NCBI RefSeq assembly: GCF_019890615.1
Contig: NZ_JAINVZ010000003.1
Span: 429,299 to 493,298, forward strand
Length of the DNA: 64,000 bases
Direction of reading: 5' to 3'
Source: Streptantibioticus parmotrematis
Lineage (GTDB): Bacteria > Actinomycetota > Actinomycetes > Streptomycetales > Streptomycetaceae
How positions within the stretch are numbered: the stretch's first letter is position 1; the number at the start of each line of letters is the position of its first letter. Made by a program: the position numbers and the translations under genes. Shown here in pieces: positions 36,937-44,758 of this stretch. The notes beneath the pieces are model-generated. The model ran no database searches and was not told the origin of the DNA. It saw nothing but the letters and a program-made list of their open reading frames with translations.

Positions 36937-38022
36937 TTACTGCCGGATCGACCAGCCCCGCTCGCGCAGCGCCGCGGTGAGCCCCGGCACGGCGGCCGGG
37001 TCGACCATGAGCTGGACCAGGCCCGCCTGCTGGCCGGTGGAGTGCTCGATGCGGACGTCCTCGATGTTGACGCCGACCGCGCCCGCGTCGGCGAAGACCC
37101 GGGCCAGCTCGCCGGGCTGGTCGCCGATGAGCACGGCCACGGTCTCGTACGAGGCGGGGGCGGCGCCGTGCTTGCCCGGCACCCGGACCCGGCCCGCGTT
37201 GCCGCGCCGCAGGACGTCCTCGATGCCGGCCGTGCCCTCGCGCCGTTCGTCCTCGTCGCGGGACTGGAGGGCGCGCAGCGCCTCCACCGTCTCGCCGAGG
37301 TCGGCGGCAACCCGGGCGAGCACGTCGGCGACCGGGCCGGGGTTGGCGGACAGGATGTCGATCCACATGCCGGGCTCGGAGGCCGCGATCCGGGTCACGT
37401 CCCTTATGCCCTGGCCGCACAGCCGTACCGCGGTCTCCTCGGCGTGCTCCAGGCGCGCGGCGACCAGGCTGGAGACCAGCTGCGGGGTGTGCGAGACGAG
37501 CGCGACCGCCCGGTCGTGGGCGTCGGCGTCCATCACCACCGGCACCGCGTGGCACAGGGCGACCAGCTCCAGCGCGAGGTTGAGCACCTCGGTGTCGGTG
37601 GCCGCGGTCGGGGTGAGCACCCAGGGCCGCCCCTCGAACAGTTCGGCGGTCGCGGCCAGCGGCCCGGAGCGCTCACGGCCCGCCATCGGATGGGTGCCGA
37701 TGCAGCGGGTGAGGTCGACGCCGAGCGCCTCCAGCTCCCGGTGCGGCCCGCCCTTGACGCTGGCCACGTCCAGGTAGCCGCGGGCGAGCCCCGCGCGCTG
37801 GGCCTCGGCGAGGGTGCGGGCGACGTGGGCGGGCGGCACGGCGACGATCGCGAGGTCCACCGGACCCGCGGGCGGCTGGGTGGTGCCGGCGCCGAGGGCG
37901 GACGCGGTGCGGGCGGCGTCCGGGTCGTGGTCCTGGAGGTGGACGGTGACCCCGCGTCCGGTGAGCGCGAGGGCGGCGGAGGTGCCGATCAGTCCGGTGC
38001 CGATGACGGCGGCGGTACGCAT
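36937..38022 (-). CDS. tyrA: Prephenate dehydrogenase with ACT domain
   Basis: NAD-dependent oxidative decarboxylation of prephenate for tyrosine synthesis. Rossmann motif VIGTGLIGTSAAL at residues 6-18, catalytic region CIGTHPMAGRERSGP and SHTPQLVSS. A C-terminal ACT-like regulatory domain (about 290-361: VAVLIGDQPGELARVFADAG) probably gives feedback control. ATG 38022 (Met-Arg-Thr-Ala) is chosen; ATG 38031 three codons earlier is possible. It is divergent from the DUF952 gene by 80 bp. Confidence 0.9.
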   Translation of the reverse strand: MRTAAVIGTGLIGTSAALALTGRGVTVHLQDHDPDAARTASALGAGTTQPPAGPVDLAIVAVPPAHVARTLAEAQRAGLARGYLDVASVKGGPHRELEALGVDLTRCIGTHPMAGRERSGPLAATAELFEGRPWVLTPTAATDTEVLNLALELVALCHAVPVVMDADAHDRAVALVSHTPQLVSSLVAARLEHAEETAVRLCGQGIRDVTRIAASEPGMWIDILSANPGPVADVLARVAADLGETVEALRALQSRDEDERREGTAGIEDVLRRGNAGRVRVPGKHGAAPASYETVAVLIGDQPGELARVFADAGAVGVNIEDVRIEHSTGQQAGLVQLMVDPAAVPGLTAALRERGWSIRQ

Positions 38023-38102
38023 GGAGGTCATCCTCTCCCAGACGACGCCCACGCCGCGACGGGGGTACGGCCGCGCGCCCGGCGTCCGGTAGAACGTTGC
38101 GC

Positions 38103-38465
38103 ATGATCTTCCACGTGGTGCCGCTGGACGACTGGCTGCGCGATCCCGACCGCCCCTACGCCCCGCCGACGCTGGCCTCGGACGGGTTCGTGCACTGCTC
38201 GCCGGACGAGAAGTCGGCGCTGGCGGTGGCCGACGCGTTCTACCGGGAGGCGGTCGGGCCGCTGATGGTGCTGCTCGTCGACGAGGCGGCGCTGGACACC
38301 CCGGTGCGCTGGGAGCCGCCCACGCCGCCCCCGCCGCCGGGCACCGCGCCCGGCACGCTGTTCCCGCACGTCTACGGGCGCGTCAACCGCACGGCGGTCG
38401 CCGGGATGCTGGAGGTGGAGCGGGACGCGGACGGCCACGCCGTGTCGCTGCGCCTGTGGTCCTGA
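38103..38465 (+). CDS. DUF952 family protein
   Basis: A 120-residue protein of the DUF952 family, thought to be related to glutathione-S-transferase-like or ADP-ribosyl-type small folds but without proven function. Family landmarks are IFHVVPLDDWLRD, SDGFVHCSPDEK and FPHVYGRVNRTAV. ATG 38103 fits the family start; TTG 38097 would add two residues. It is the only plus-strand gene between tyrA and rluB. Confidence 0.8.
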   Translation: MIFHVVPLDDWLRDPDRPYAPPTLASDGFVHCSPDEKSALAVADAFYREAVGPLMVLLVDEAALDTPVRWEPPTPPPPPGTAPGTLFPHVYGRVNRTAVAGMLEVERDADGHAVSLRLWS

Positions 38466-38518
38466 CGCGTCCCACCCGTACGAAGGCGCGGCCCGTCGAC
38501 GGCCGCGCCCACGCCGTC

Positions 38519-39628
38519 CTACAGGTCGACCTCGCGCATCAGCATGCCCACCTCGGTGTTGGTGAGACGCCGCAGCCAGCCGGACTTCTGGTCGCCGAGC
38601 GGGATGGGACCGAAGGAGGTGCGCACCAGGCGGTCGACGGGGAAGCCCGCCTCGGCGAGCATGCGGCGCACGATGTGCTTGCGGCCCTCGTGGAGCGTGA
38701 CCTCGACCAGGTAGTTCTTGCCGGTGTTCTCCACGACCCGGAAGTGGTCGGCGCGCGCGTAGCCGTCCTCCAGCTCGATGCCGTCCTTCAGGCGCTTGCC
38801 GAGGTCGCGCGGCAGCGGGCCCTGGACGGCGGCGAGGTAGGTCTTCTTGACGCCGTAGCGCGGGTGGGTGAGGCGGTGGGCCAGCTCGCCGTGGTTGGTG
38901 AGCAGGATGATGCCCTCGGTCTCGGTGTCCAGGCGGCCCACGTGGAACAGCCGGGTCTCCCGGTTGGTGACGTAGTCGCCGAGGCACTGGCGGCCGTCCG
39001 GGTCCTCCATCGTGGAGACCACGCCGGCCGGCTTGTTGAGGGCGAAGAACAGGTACGACTGGGTGGCCACGGTCAGGCCGTCGACCTTGACCTCGTCCTT
39101 GTCCGGGTCGACGCGCAGGCCCTGCTCGGTGACGATCTTCCCGTTGACCTCGACGCGGCGCTGGTCGATCAGCTCCTCGCAGGCGCGGCGCGAGCCGAGG
39201 CCCGCGCGGGCCAGCACCTTCTGGAGGCGCTCGCCCTCCTCCTCGGCGCCGGGGAAGGTCTTGGGCGGGTTCTGCCGGGGCTTGCCGTGCCGGGCGCGGT
39301 TGCGCTCCTCGATCTGGGCGTCCAGCTCGCGCGGGCGCGCCGGGGAGGTCCTGCGCGGCGCCCCCTTGCCACCCTTGCCCGCGCCGCCCTTGGCCGCTCC
39401 GCCCCTGGCGCCGGGGCCGCCCTTGGCGCCGCCGGACGTACCGCGGCCGCCACCGGACGTGCCGCGACCGCCGCCGGACGTGCCGCCGCCGGACTGGCCG
39501 GTCTCGCCCACGTCGTAGCGGCGCTCCTCCGGGCGGGGGCGGCCGGCGCGCTTGGTCTTGTCGTCGCGCGCGTTGCCCGCCCCGCGGTGGTTCCGGTTGC
39601 CGCTGTTCCTGCCGCTACTGCTTCGCAT
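38519..39628 (-). CDS. rluB: 23S rRNA pseudouridine synthase RluB/RsuA family
   Basis: Isomerises uridine to pseudouridine in 23S rRNA. A basic, Gly/Arg/Lys/Ser-rich N-terminal extension (about residues 1-105, with repeated TSGGGRG and KGG units) precedes an S4 RNA-binding domain (ERLQKVLARAGLGSRRACEEL). The catalytic domain has the nucleophile Asp in GRLDTETEGIILLTN and HEGRKHIVRRM near the end. The ATG shares one base with the scpB stop (TGATG). The disordered extension makes it about 120 residues longer than E. coli RsuA. Confidence 0.92.
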   Translation of the reverse strand: MRSSSGRNSGNRNHRGAGNARDDKTKRAGRPRPEERRYDVGETGQSGGGTSGGGRGTSGGGRGTSGGAKGGPGARGGAAKGGAGKGGKGAPRRTSPARPRELDAQIEERNRARHGKPRQNPPKTFPGAEEEGERLQKVLARAGLGSRRACEELIDQRRVEVNGKIVTEQGLRVDPDKDEVKVDGLTVATQSYLFFALNKPAGVVSTMEDPDGRQCLGDYVTNRETRLFHVGRLDTETEGIILLTNHGELAHRLTHPRYGVKKTYLAAVQGPLPRDLGKRLKDGIELEDGYARADHFRVVENTGKNYLVEVTLHEGRKHIVRRMLAEAGFPVDRLVRTSFGPIPLGDQKSGWLRRLTNTEVGMLMREVDL

Positions 39629-40290
39629 CAAGTTTCCGTAGTCGAGATCGGGTCCGGTGCGTCCGGGTCGAACGACGGCACCCCTTCCAGGGAGTCCGCC
39701 TCGACCGCGTCCGCCTCCGGGAGGAACGGTGCCAGTTCGGGCAGTTCGTCCAGGCCGCGCAGGCCCATCCGCTCCAGGAAGTAGTTCGTCGTCCTGTACA
39801 GGATCGCACCTGTCTCGGGTTCCGTCCCACTCTCCTCGACCAGACCGCGCTGGAGCAGGGTGCGCATGACGCCGTCGCAGTTCACCCCGCGCACCGCGGA
39901 GACCCGCGAGCGGCTGACCGGCTGCCGGTAGGCGACGACCGCCAGCGTCTCCAGCGCCGCCTGGGTCAGCCGCGCCTGCTGGCCGTCGAGCACGAAGGTC
40001 TCCACGGCCGCCGCGTACTCGGGGCGGGTGTAGTAGCGCCAGCCTCCGGCGACCAGCCGCAGTTCGAAGCCGCTGCCCCGGCGGGCGTACTCGTCGGACA
40101 GCTCGCGCAGGGCGTCGCCGATGGCGCGGCGGGGGCGCTGGAGCACCTTGGCGAGGTGGTCCTCGGTGACCGGCTCGTCGACGACCATCAGGACCGCTTC
40201 GAGCGCGGGGCGCAGCTCCAGCTCACCGACGTCGGGCGTGCCCGTGGGTGGTTCGTCCGGGGCGGGCCGGTCACTCGTCGCGGTCGTCAC
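39628..40290 (-). CDS. scpB: Condensin subunit ScpB
   Basis: Winged-helix partner of ScpA and SMC in chromosome condensation. The two winged-helix modules span about residues 25-185; hallmark segments are LEAVLMVVDEPVT, LTQAALETLAVVAYRQPVSR and VRGVNCDGVMRTLLQRGLVEE. The acidic C-terminal tail is normal for the family. GTG 40290 lies 20 bp inside the 3' end of scpA, and the stop touches rluB, so scpA-scpB-rluB is one coupled unit. Confidence 0.94.
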   Translation of the reverse strand: MTTATSDRPAPDEPPTGTPDVGELELRPALEAVLMVVDEPVTEDHLAKVLQRPRRAIGDALRELSDEYARRGSGFELRLVAGGWRYYTRPEYAAAVETFVLDGQQARLTQAALETLAVVAYRQPVSRSRVSAVRGVNCDGVMRTLLQRGLVEESGTEPETGAILYRTTNYFLERMGLRGLDELPELAPFLPEADAVEADSLEGVPSFDPDAPDPISTTET

Positions 40291-41329
40291 TGGCGTCCTC
40301 CTGACGTGGTGCCCCGGGGCTGCCGGGCCTGTCGCCCGCGCTCTCGCGGTCGAACTCGTCGGTGACCAGGGCCCGTTCGCCCTCTGCGTCGCCGCCGGTC
40401 CAGCGCACCGTGAGCGCGCCGAGCGCCTCGGGCTGGTCGAGCGTGACGGCCTTCTCGCGGTACAGCTCCAGCAGTGCGAGGAAGCGAGCCACGACGGTGA
40501 GTGTGTCGGGGGCGTCCGCGGCCAGTTCCGCGAAGGTCGCGCCGCCCCGCTCGCGCAGCAGGGCGATCACGCGTTCCGCCTGCTCGCGCACGCTGACCAG
40601 GGGCGCGTGGATGTGCTCGACGTACACCCGGGGCGCGGGCTTGGGCTGCATGGCCTTGACGGCCAGTTTCGCGAAGCCCTCGGCGCCGATGCTGATGACG
40701 ACGTCCGGGAGGAGTTCGGCGTGGTGCGGCTCCAGGCCGACGGTGCGCGGGTGGCGGCGGGACTCGGCGGCGAGGCGGTCCGCGAAGATCTCGGCGATGC
40801 GCTTGTACGCGCGGTACTGCAACAGGCGGGCGAAGAGCAGGTCGCGGGCCTCCAGCAGCGCGAGGTCCTCCTCGTCCTCCACCTCGGCGGCGGGCAGCAG
40901 CCGGGCCGCCTTCAGGTCCAGCAGGGTCGCGGCGACCACCAGGAACTCGGTGGCCTGGTCGAGGTCCCAGTCCTGACCCATCGCGCGGATGTGGGCGATG
41001 AAGTCGTCGGTGACGCGGGAGAGCGCGACCTCGGTGACGTCCAGCTTGTGCTTGGAGATCAGTTGCAGGAGGAGGTCGAAGGGGCCTTCGAAGTTCGCCA
41101 GCCGGACGGTGAACCGCCCGTCGTCGGCGGCCTGTTCGGCATCGGGCGGGGCGTCCGCTCCCGCTGCCGTCGCGGGCGTGACCTCCGGCTCCGGCGGGCC
41201 CTGCGGCGCGATCTCCGGTTCCGCGACGGCCTGCGCGGCCACCGGCGCGGCCTCCGCTTCCGGCGTCGCCACGGCACCGCGGCCGAGCCTGCGGCGGCGG
41301 GGGGCGGCGTGGTCGTCGGTGGCGCTCAT
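40271..41329 (-). CDS. scpA: Condensin subunit ScpA (kleisin)
   Basis: Kleisin that bridges SMC heads. The N-terminal 70 residues are low-complexity (Pro/Ala/Glu). The SMC-binding region FEGPFDLLLQLISKHKLDVTEVAL (about 79-102) begins the conserved part, followed by FLVVAATLLDLKAARLLP. The C-terminal winged helix is at about 255-330. A Gln/Glu/Asp-rich tail overlaps scpB. Start is ATG 41329, preceded directly by GTG 41332; no clear ribosome site is seen. Confidence 0.94.
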   Translation of the reverse strand: MSATDDHAAPRRRRLGRGAVATPEAEAAPVAAQAVAEPEIAPQGPPEPEVTPATAAGADAPPDAEQAADDGRFTVRLANFEGPFDLLLQLISKHKLDVTEVALSRVTDDFIAHIRAMGQDWDLDQATEFLVVAATLLDLKAARLLPAAEVEDEEDLALLEARDLLFARLLQYRAYKRIAEIFADRLAAESRRHPRTVGLEPHHAELLPDVVISIGAEGFAKLAVKAMQPKPAPRVYVEHIHAPLVSVREQAERVIALLRERGGATFAELAADAPDTLTVVARFLALLELYREKAVTLDQPEALGALTVRWTGGDAEGERALVTDEFDRESAGDRPGSPGAPRQEDASDDRDE

Positions 41330-41386
41330 CACGGAAGGCGGGGTCCAGGGGTGCGGGGCGGAACCGGCAGCCTATCGCCCCGGTGG

Positions 41387-42001
41387 CTAGCGGCCCCGCA
41401 GGCGGCGCACGAGGATGCTCGCGTCGCCGCGCGACTCCAGGTCGGCCAGGACCACCGCGACCGCCTCGCGCACGATGCGCCCGCGGTCCACGGCGAGGCC
41501 GTGCTCCCCGCGCAGCACCAGCCGGGCGTGTTCGAGGTCCATCAGCTCCTCGGCGGAGACGTAGACGGTGATCTTCTCGTCGTGCCGCTCGCGTCCCGAG
41601 GGGCGGCGGGCGGGCGAGCCCTGGCCGCCGCGCCGCCGCTGCGACCCGCCCTGGTCCTGCGGGGCGCGGCGCTGCGCGGGCGCGGTCGCCCCGCGGGCGT
41701 CGTCGACGGCGGTGCGGGTGTGCTCGGCGGCGCCGGACTGGTGTGCGGCGTCCGCCTGCCGGGCGGCGCGCTCGCGGCCGTCCCCGGCGTCGGCGCCCGC
41801 CTCGTCCGGTTCCGCGTCGTGGGCGGCGCCGTCCGGGCCGGGCACGGCGTCGTCGTCCCCGGCCGCCGGGTTGGGGACCGAGCGCAGTCGTTCGGCGGCC
41901 TGCGACGCCGCCTCACCGTTGCCGTGCTGTCGGGGAGTTGACGCACTGAGGGCCATGCCGCCGGTGGTGCGGAACAGTTCGTCGGCTCCGGGCAGGCTCA
42001 C
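41387..42001 (-). CDS. Small RHH-like protein between ParA and ScpA
   Basis: Function not established. The 204-residue product has a conserved start (SLPGADELFRTTGG), a long Ala/Asp/Arg-rich disordered middle (about 25-130) and a conserved C-terminal 65 residues, DEKITVYVSAEELMDLEHAR then GRIVREAVAVVLADLE. A strand followed by two helices looks like a ribbon-helix-helix DNA-binding fold. GTG 42001 overlaps the ParA stop by 4 bp (GTGA), so it is translated with ParA. Position next to ParA and SMC-ScpAB suggests a role in chromosome organisation; this is inference. Confidence 0.7.
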   Translation of the reverse strand: MSLPGADELFRTTGGMALSASTPRQHGNGEAASQAAERLRSVPNPAAGDDDAVPGPDGAAHDAEPDEAGADAGDGRERAARQADAAHQSGAAEHTRTAVDDARGATAPAQRRAPQDQGGSQRRRGGQGSPARRPSGRERHDEKITVYVSAEELMDLEHARLVLRGEHGLAVDRGRIVREAVAVVLADLESRGDASILVRRLRGR

Positions 42002-43071
42002 TCGGCGTGGCAACGGGCGAGCACCTCCCTGGCGAGCTGCCGGTACGCCGCAGCGCCCACGGAGTTGGAGGCGTAGGTGGTGATCGGCTCACCGGCCACC
42101 GTGGTCTCCGGGAAGCGGACGGTGCGGCCGATGACCGTGTGGAAGACGTGGTCGTCGAAGGCCTCGACGACGCGCGCGAGGACCTCGCGGGAGTGCACGG
42201 TGCGCGAGTCGTACATCGTGGCGAGGATGCCGTCGAGGTCGAGGTCGGGGTTGAGCCGCTCGCGGACCTTCTCGATGGTCTCGGTGAGCAGCGCGACGCC
42301 GCGCAGCGCGAAGAACTCGCACTCCAGCGGCACGATCACCCGGTGCGCGGCGGTGAGCGCGTTGACGGTGAGCAGGCCGAGCGAGGGCTGGCAGTCGATG
42401 ATGACGAAGTCGTAGTCCGACATCAGCGGCTTCAGGGCGCGCTGAAGGGTCGACTCTCGGGCCACCTCGCTGACCAGCTGGACCTCGGCGGCCGACAGGT
42501 CGATGTTGCTCGGCAGCAGGTCCATGCCGGGCACCGCGGTCTTCAGCAGCACCTCGTCGGCGGCCATCCCCCGCTCCATGAGCAGGTTGTAGACCGTCAG
42601 GTCCAGCTCCATGGGGTTGACGCCCAGGCCGACCGACAGGGCGCCCTGGGGGTCGAAGTCGACCAGCAGGACGCGGCGGCCGTACTCGGCGAGCGCGGCG
42701 CCGAGGTTGATGGTCGAGGTGGTCTTGCCGACCCCGCCCTTCTGGTTGCACATGGCGATGATCTGGGCCGGTCCGTGCTCGGAGATCGGGCCCGGGATCG
42801 GGAAGTACGGCAGCGGGCGTCCGGTCGGGCCGACGCGCTCGCGGCGCTGCCGGGCGGCGTCCGGGGCGAGGGTCGCCGCGTACTCGGGGTCCGGCTCGTA
42901 CTCGGCGTCGGGGTCGTAGAACTGACCGTCCGGCAGGTCTTCCTCGTATGTCGACATGGGGTGCGTTGCTTGCGTCTCCGTGCTCGTCTCGGTCATGCGT
43001 GCCTCGAAGGTGCGGACCGCGACGGATCCAACGGCCTCGAACCGGGCGGGGTCCGGGCCCTGAACGGTCAT
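41998..43071 (-). CDS. ParA/Soj-family chromosome-partition ATPase
   Basis: Deviant Walker ATPase of the ParA/MinD superfamily. CNQKGGVGKTTSTINLG carries the deviant Walker A (signature Lys early in the loop), LVDFDPQGAL is the switch region and VIIDCQPSLGLL the Walker B. An acidic Tyr/Asp/Glu-rich N-terminal extension (about 95 residues) precedes it. There is no parB next to it, so it is not the origin-proximal parA but the paralogue linked to scpA/scpB (as M. tuberculosis Rv1708). Start uncertain: ATG 43071 is given; ATG 42996 has a better ribosome site (GAGG, 5 nt). Confidence 0.88.
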   Translation of the reverse strand: MTVQGPDPARFEAVGSVAVRTFEARMTETSTETQATHPMSTYEEDLPDGQFYDPDAEYEPDPEYAATLAPDAARQRRERVGPTGRPLPYFPIPGPISEHGPAQIIAMCNQKGGVGKTTSTINLGAALAEYGRRVLLVDFDPQGALSVGLGVNPMELDLTVYNLLMERGMAADEVLLKTAVPGMDLLPSNIDLSAAEVQLVSEVARESTLQRALKPLMSDYDFVIIDCQPSLGLLTVNALTAAHRVIVPLECEFFALRGVALLTETIEKVRERLNPDLDLDGILATMYDSRTVHSREVLARVVEAFDDHVFHTVIGRTVRFPETTVAGEPITTYASNSVGAAAYRQLAREVLARCHAE

Positions 43072-43316
43072 TCCTGGTTGACCACCCCCGGGAGCAAATG
43101 TCGACTCATTCACAAGTCGTCTTACCTCCTTGGTGACCAGGAAACTTCTCAATAGGTCAGCGTGACACCATGCCGACGAATTGCGACTCTATGGCGTGTC
43201 GGCGGTCCGCAGCAACACAATCCACCGGAGACGGCACGATGTGTCGGCAATGGAACACCCCGCTGTCAAGGGCGTATCGACGGTAACCACGAAAGTGTCG
43301 CGACGTCGCACAACGC

Positions 43317-43353
43317 CACCGGCCGGGTCTTGACGGACAAGACCCGGCCGGTG
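43317..43353 (-). terminator. Terminator of ald
   Basis: A 16-bp perfect stem (CACCGGCCGGGTCTTG and complement) with the 5-nt loop ACGGA lies 28 nt after the alanine dehydrogenase stop. The remainder of 43072-43380 should hold the parA promoter; I see no gene in it. Confidence 0.85.
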
Positions 43354-43380
43354 AAGGGGTGTTCAGGTGTGCGGTACGAC

Positions 43381-44496
43381 TCAGCCCAGCAGCGCGGCGA
43401 GTTCGACGTGCTCCAGCCCGTGCGCCTCGGCGACGGACGCGTAAACGACCTGGCCCGCATGGGTGTTGAGGCCCTTGGCGAGCGCGTCGTCGCGGCGCAG
43501 CGCCTCGCGCCAGCCGCGGTTGGCCAGCTCCACGATGTACGGCAGCGTGGCGTTGGTCAGCGCGTGGGTGGAGGTGTTGGGCACCGAACCCGGCATGTTG
43601 GCCACGCAGTAGAAGACCGAGTTGTGCACCTGGAAGGTCGGCTCGGCGTGCGTGGTGGGACGCGAGTCCTCGAAGCAGCCGCCCTGGTCGATCGCGATGT
43701 CGACGAGCACCGAGCCCGGCTTCATGCGGGAGACCAGCTCGTTGGTGACCAGCTTCGGGGCCTTGGCGCCCGGGATGAGGACGGCGCCGACGACCAGGTC
43801 GGCCTCCAGGACGGCCCGCTCCAGCTCGTAGGCGTTGGAGACGATCGTCTGCACCTTGGTGCCGAAGACCTTGTCGGCCTCGCGCAGCTTGTTGATGTCC
43901 TTGTCGAGCAGGGTGACGTGGAAGCCCATGCCGACGGCGATCTGGGTGGCGTTCCAGCCGGAGACGCCGGCGCCGATGACGACGGCCCTGCCCGCGTGGA
44001 CGCCCGGCACGCCGCCCGGCAGCACGCCGCGGCCGCCGGCCGAACGCATCAGGTGGTACGCGCCGACCTGCGGGGCCAGCCGGCCCGCGACCTCGGACAT
44101 CGGGGCGAGCAGCGGCAGCGCGCGGTTCGCGGTCTCGACCGTCTCGTAGGCGATGGCCGTGGTGCCGGACTCCAGCAGCGCGTCGGTGCACTCGCGGGAG
44201 GCGGCCAGGTGGAGGTAGGTGAAGAGGGTCTGGTCCTTGCGCAGGCGGTGGTACTCCTCCGCGATCGGCTCCTTGACCTTCAGCAGCAGGTCCGCGGTGG
44301 CCCAGACCTCGTCGGCGGTGCCGAGGATGTTCGCCCCCGCCGCGGTGTACTCGGCGTCCGTGATGGAGGAGCCGTTGCCGGCGCCCTGCTCCACGAAGAC
44401 CTGGTGCCCGTTGCGCACGAGTTCGTGCACGCCGGCGGGGGTGATGGCGACCCGGAACTCGTTGTTCTTGACCTCGCGGGGGATACCGACCTTCAC
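43381..44496 (-). CDS. ald: L-alanine dehydrogenase
   Basis: NAD-dependent interconversion of alanine and pyruvate plus ammonia. The 371 residues match the family: [21 protein letters not shown] at the N-terminus, [14 protein letters not shown], the Rossmann [19 protein letters not shown] and [17 protein letters not shown] 44496 is chosen because it gives the standard N-terminus; GTG 44505 three codons earlier would place AAGGA only 2 nt away. The 262-bp upstream gap contains an A/T-richer promoter region but no gene. Confidence 0.95.
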   Translation of the reverse strand: MKVGIPREVKNNEFRVAITPAGVHELVRNGHQVFVEQGAGNGSSITDAEYTAAGANILGTADEVWATADLLLKVKEPIAEEYHRLRKDQTLFTYLHLAASRECTDALLESGTTAIAYETVETANRALPLLAPMSEVAGRLAPQVGAYHLMRSAGGRGVLPGGVPGVHAGRAVVIGAGVSGWNATQIAVGMGFHVTLLDKDINKLREADKVFGTKVQTIVSNAYELERAVLEADLVVGAVLIPGAKAPKLVTNELVSRMKPGSVLVDIAIDQGGCFEDSRPTTHAEPTFQVHNSVFYCVANMPGSVPNTSTHALTNATLPYIVELANRGWREALRRDDALAKGLNTHAGQVVYASVAEAHGLEHVELAALLG

Positions 44497-44758
44497 GTGG
44501 ATCACGGTCCTTGGATGAGATGGCTTGACTTGGGGCGCAAGGGCGCTCGCGGCTGCGCTCGCAGGCGCGGGCACCTCTGCCGTCCGGACATTTCCCCAGA
44601 TGGGGGCACACGTCGGACCTGACCGCGTTGCCAGCGGTTGACCCAAGTCTAATGAAGGAAGACGCGCTGTCTAGCCTTACAAAGTGACTACTTTTTCGGA
44701 GGCGATTGGCAGATTCGTAGGTTGTGGTCGCTGAGAGCAACCGTGAGCACCGGTTCGC

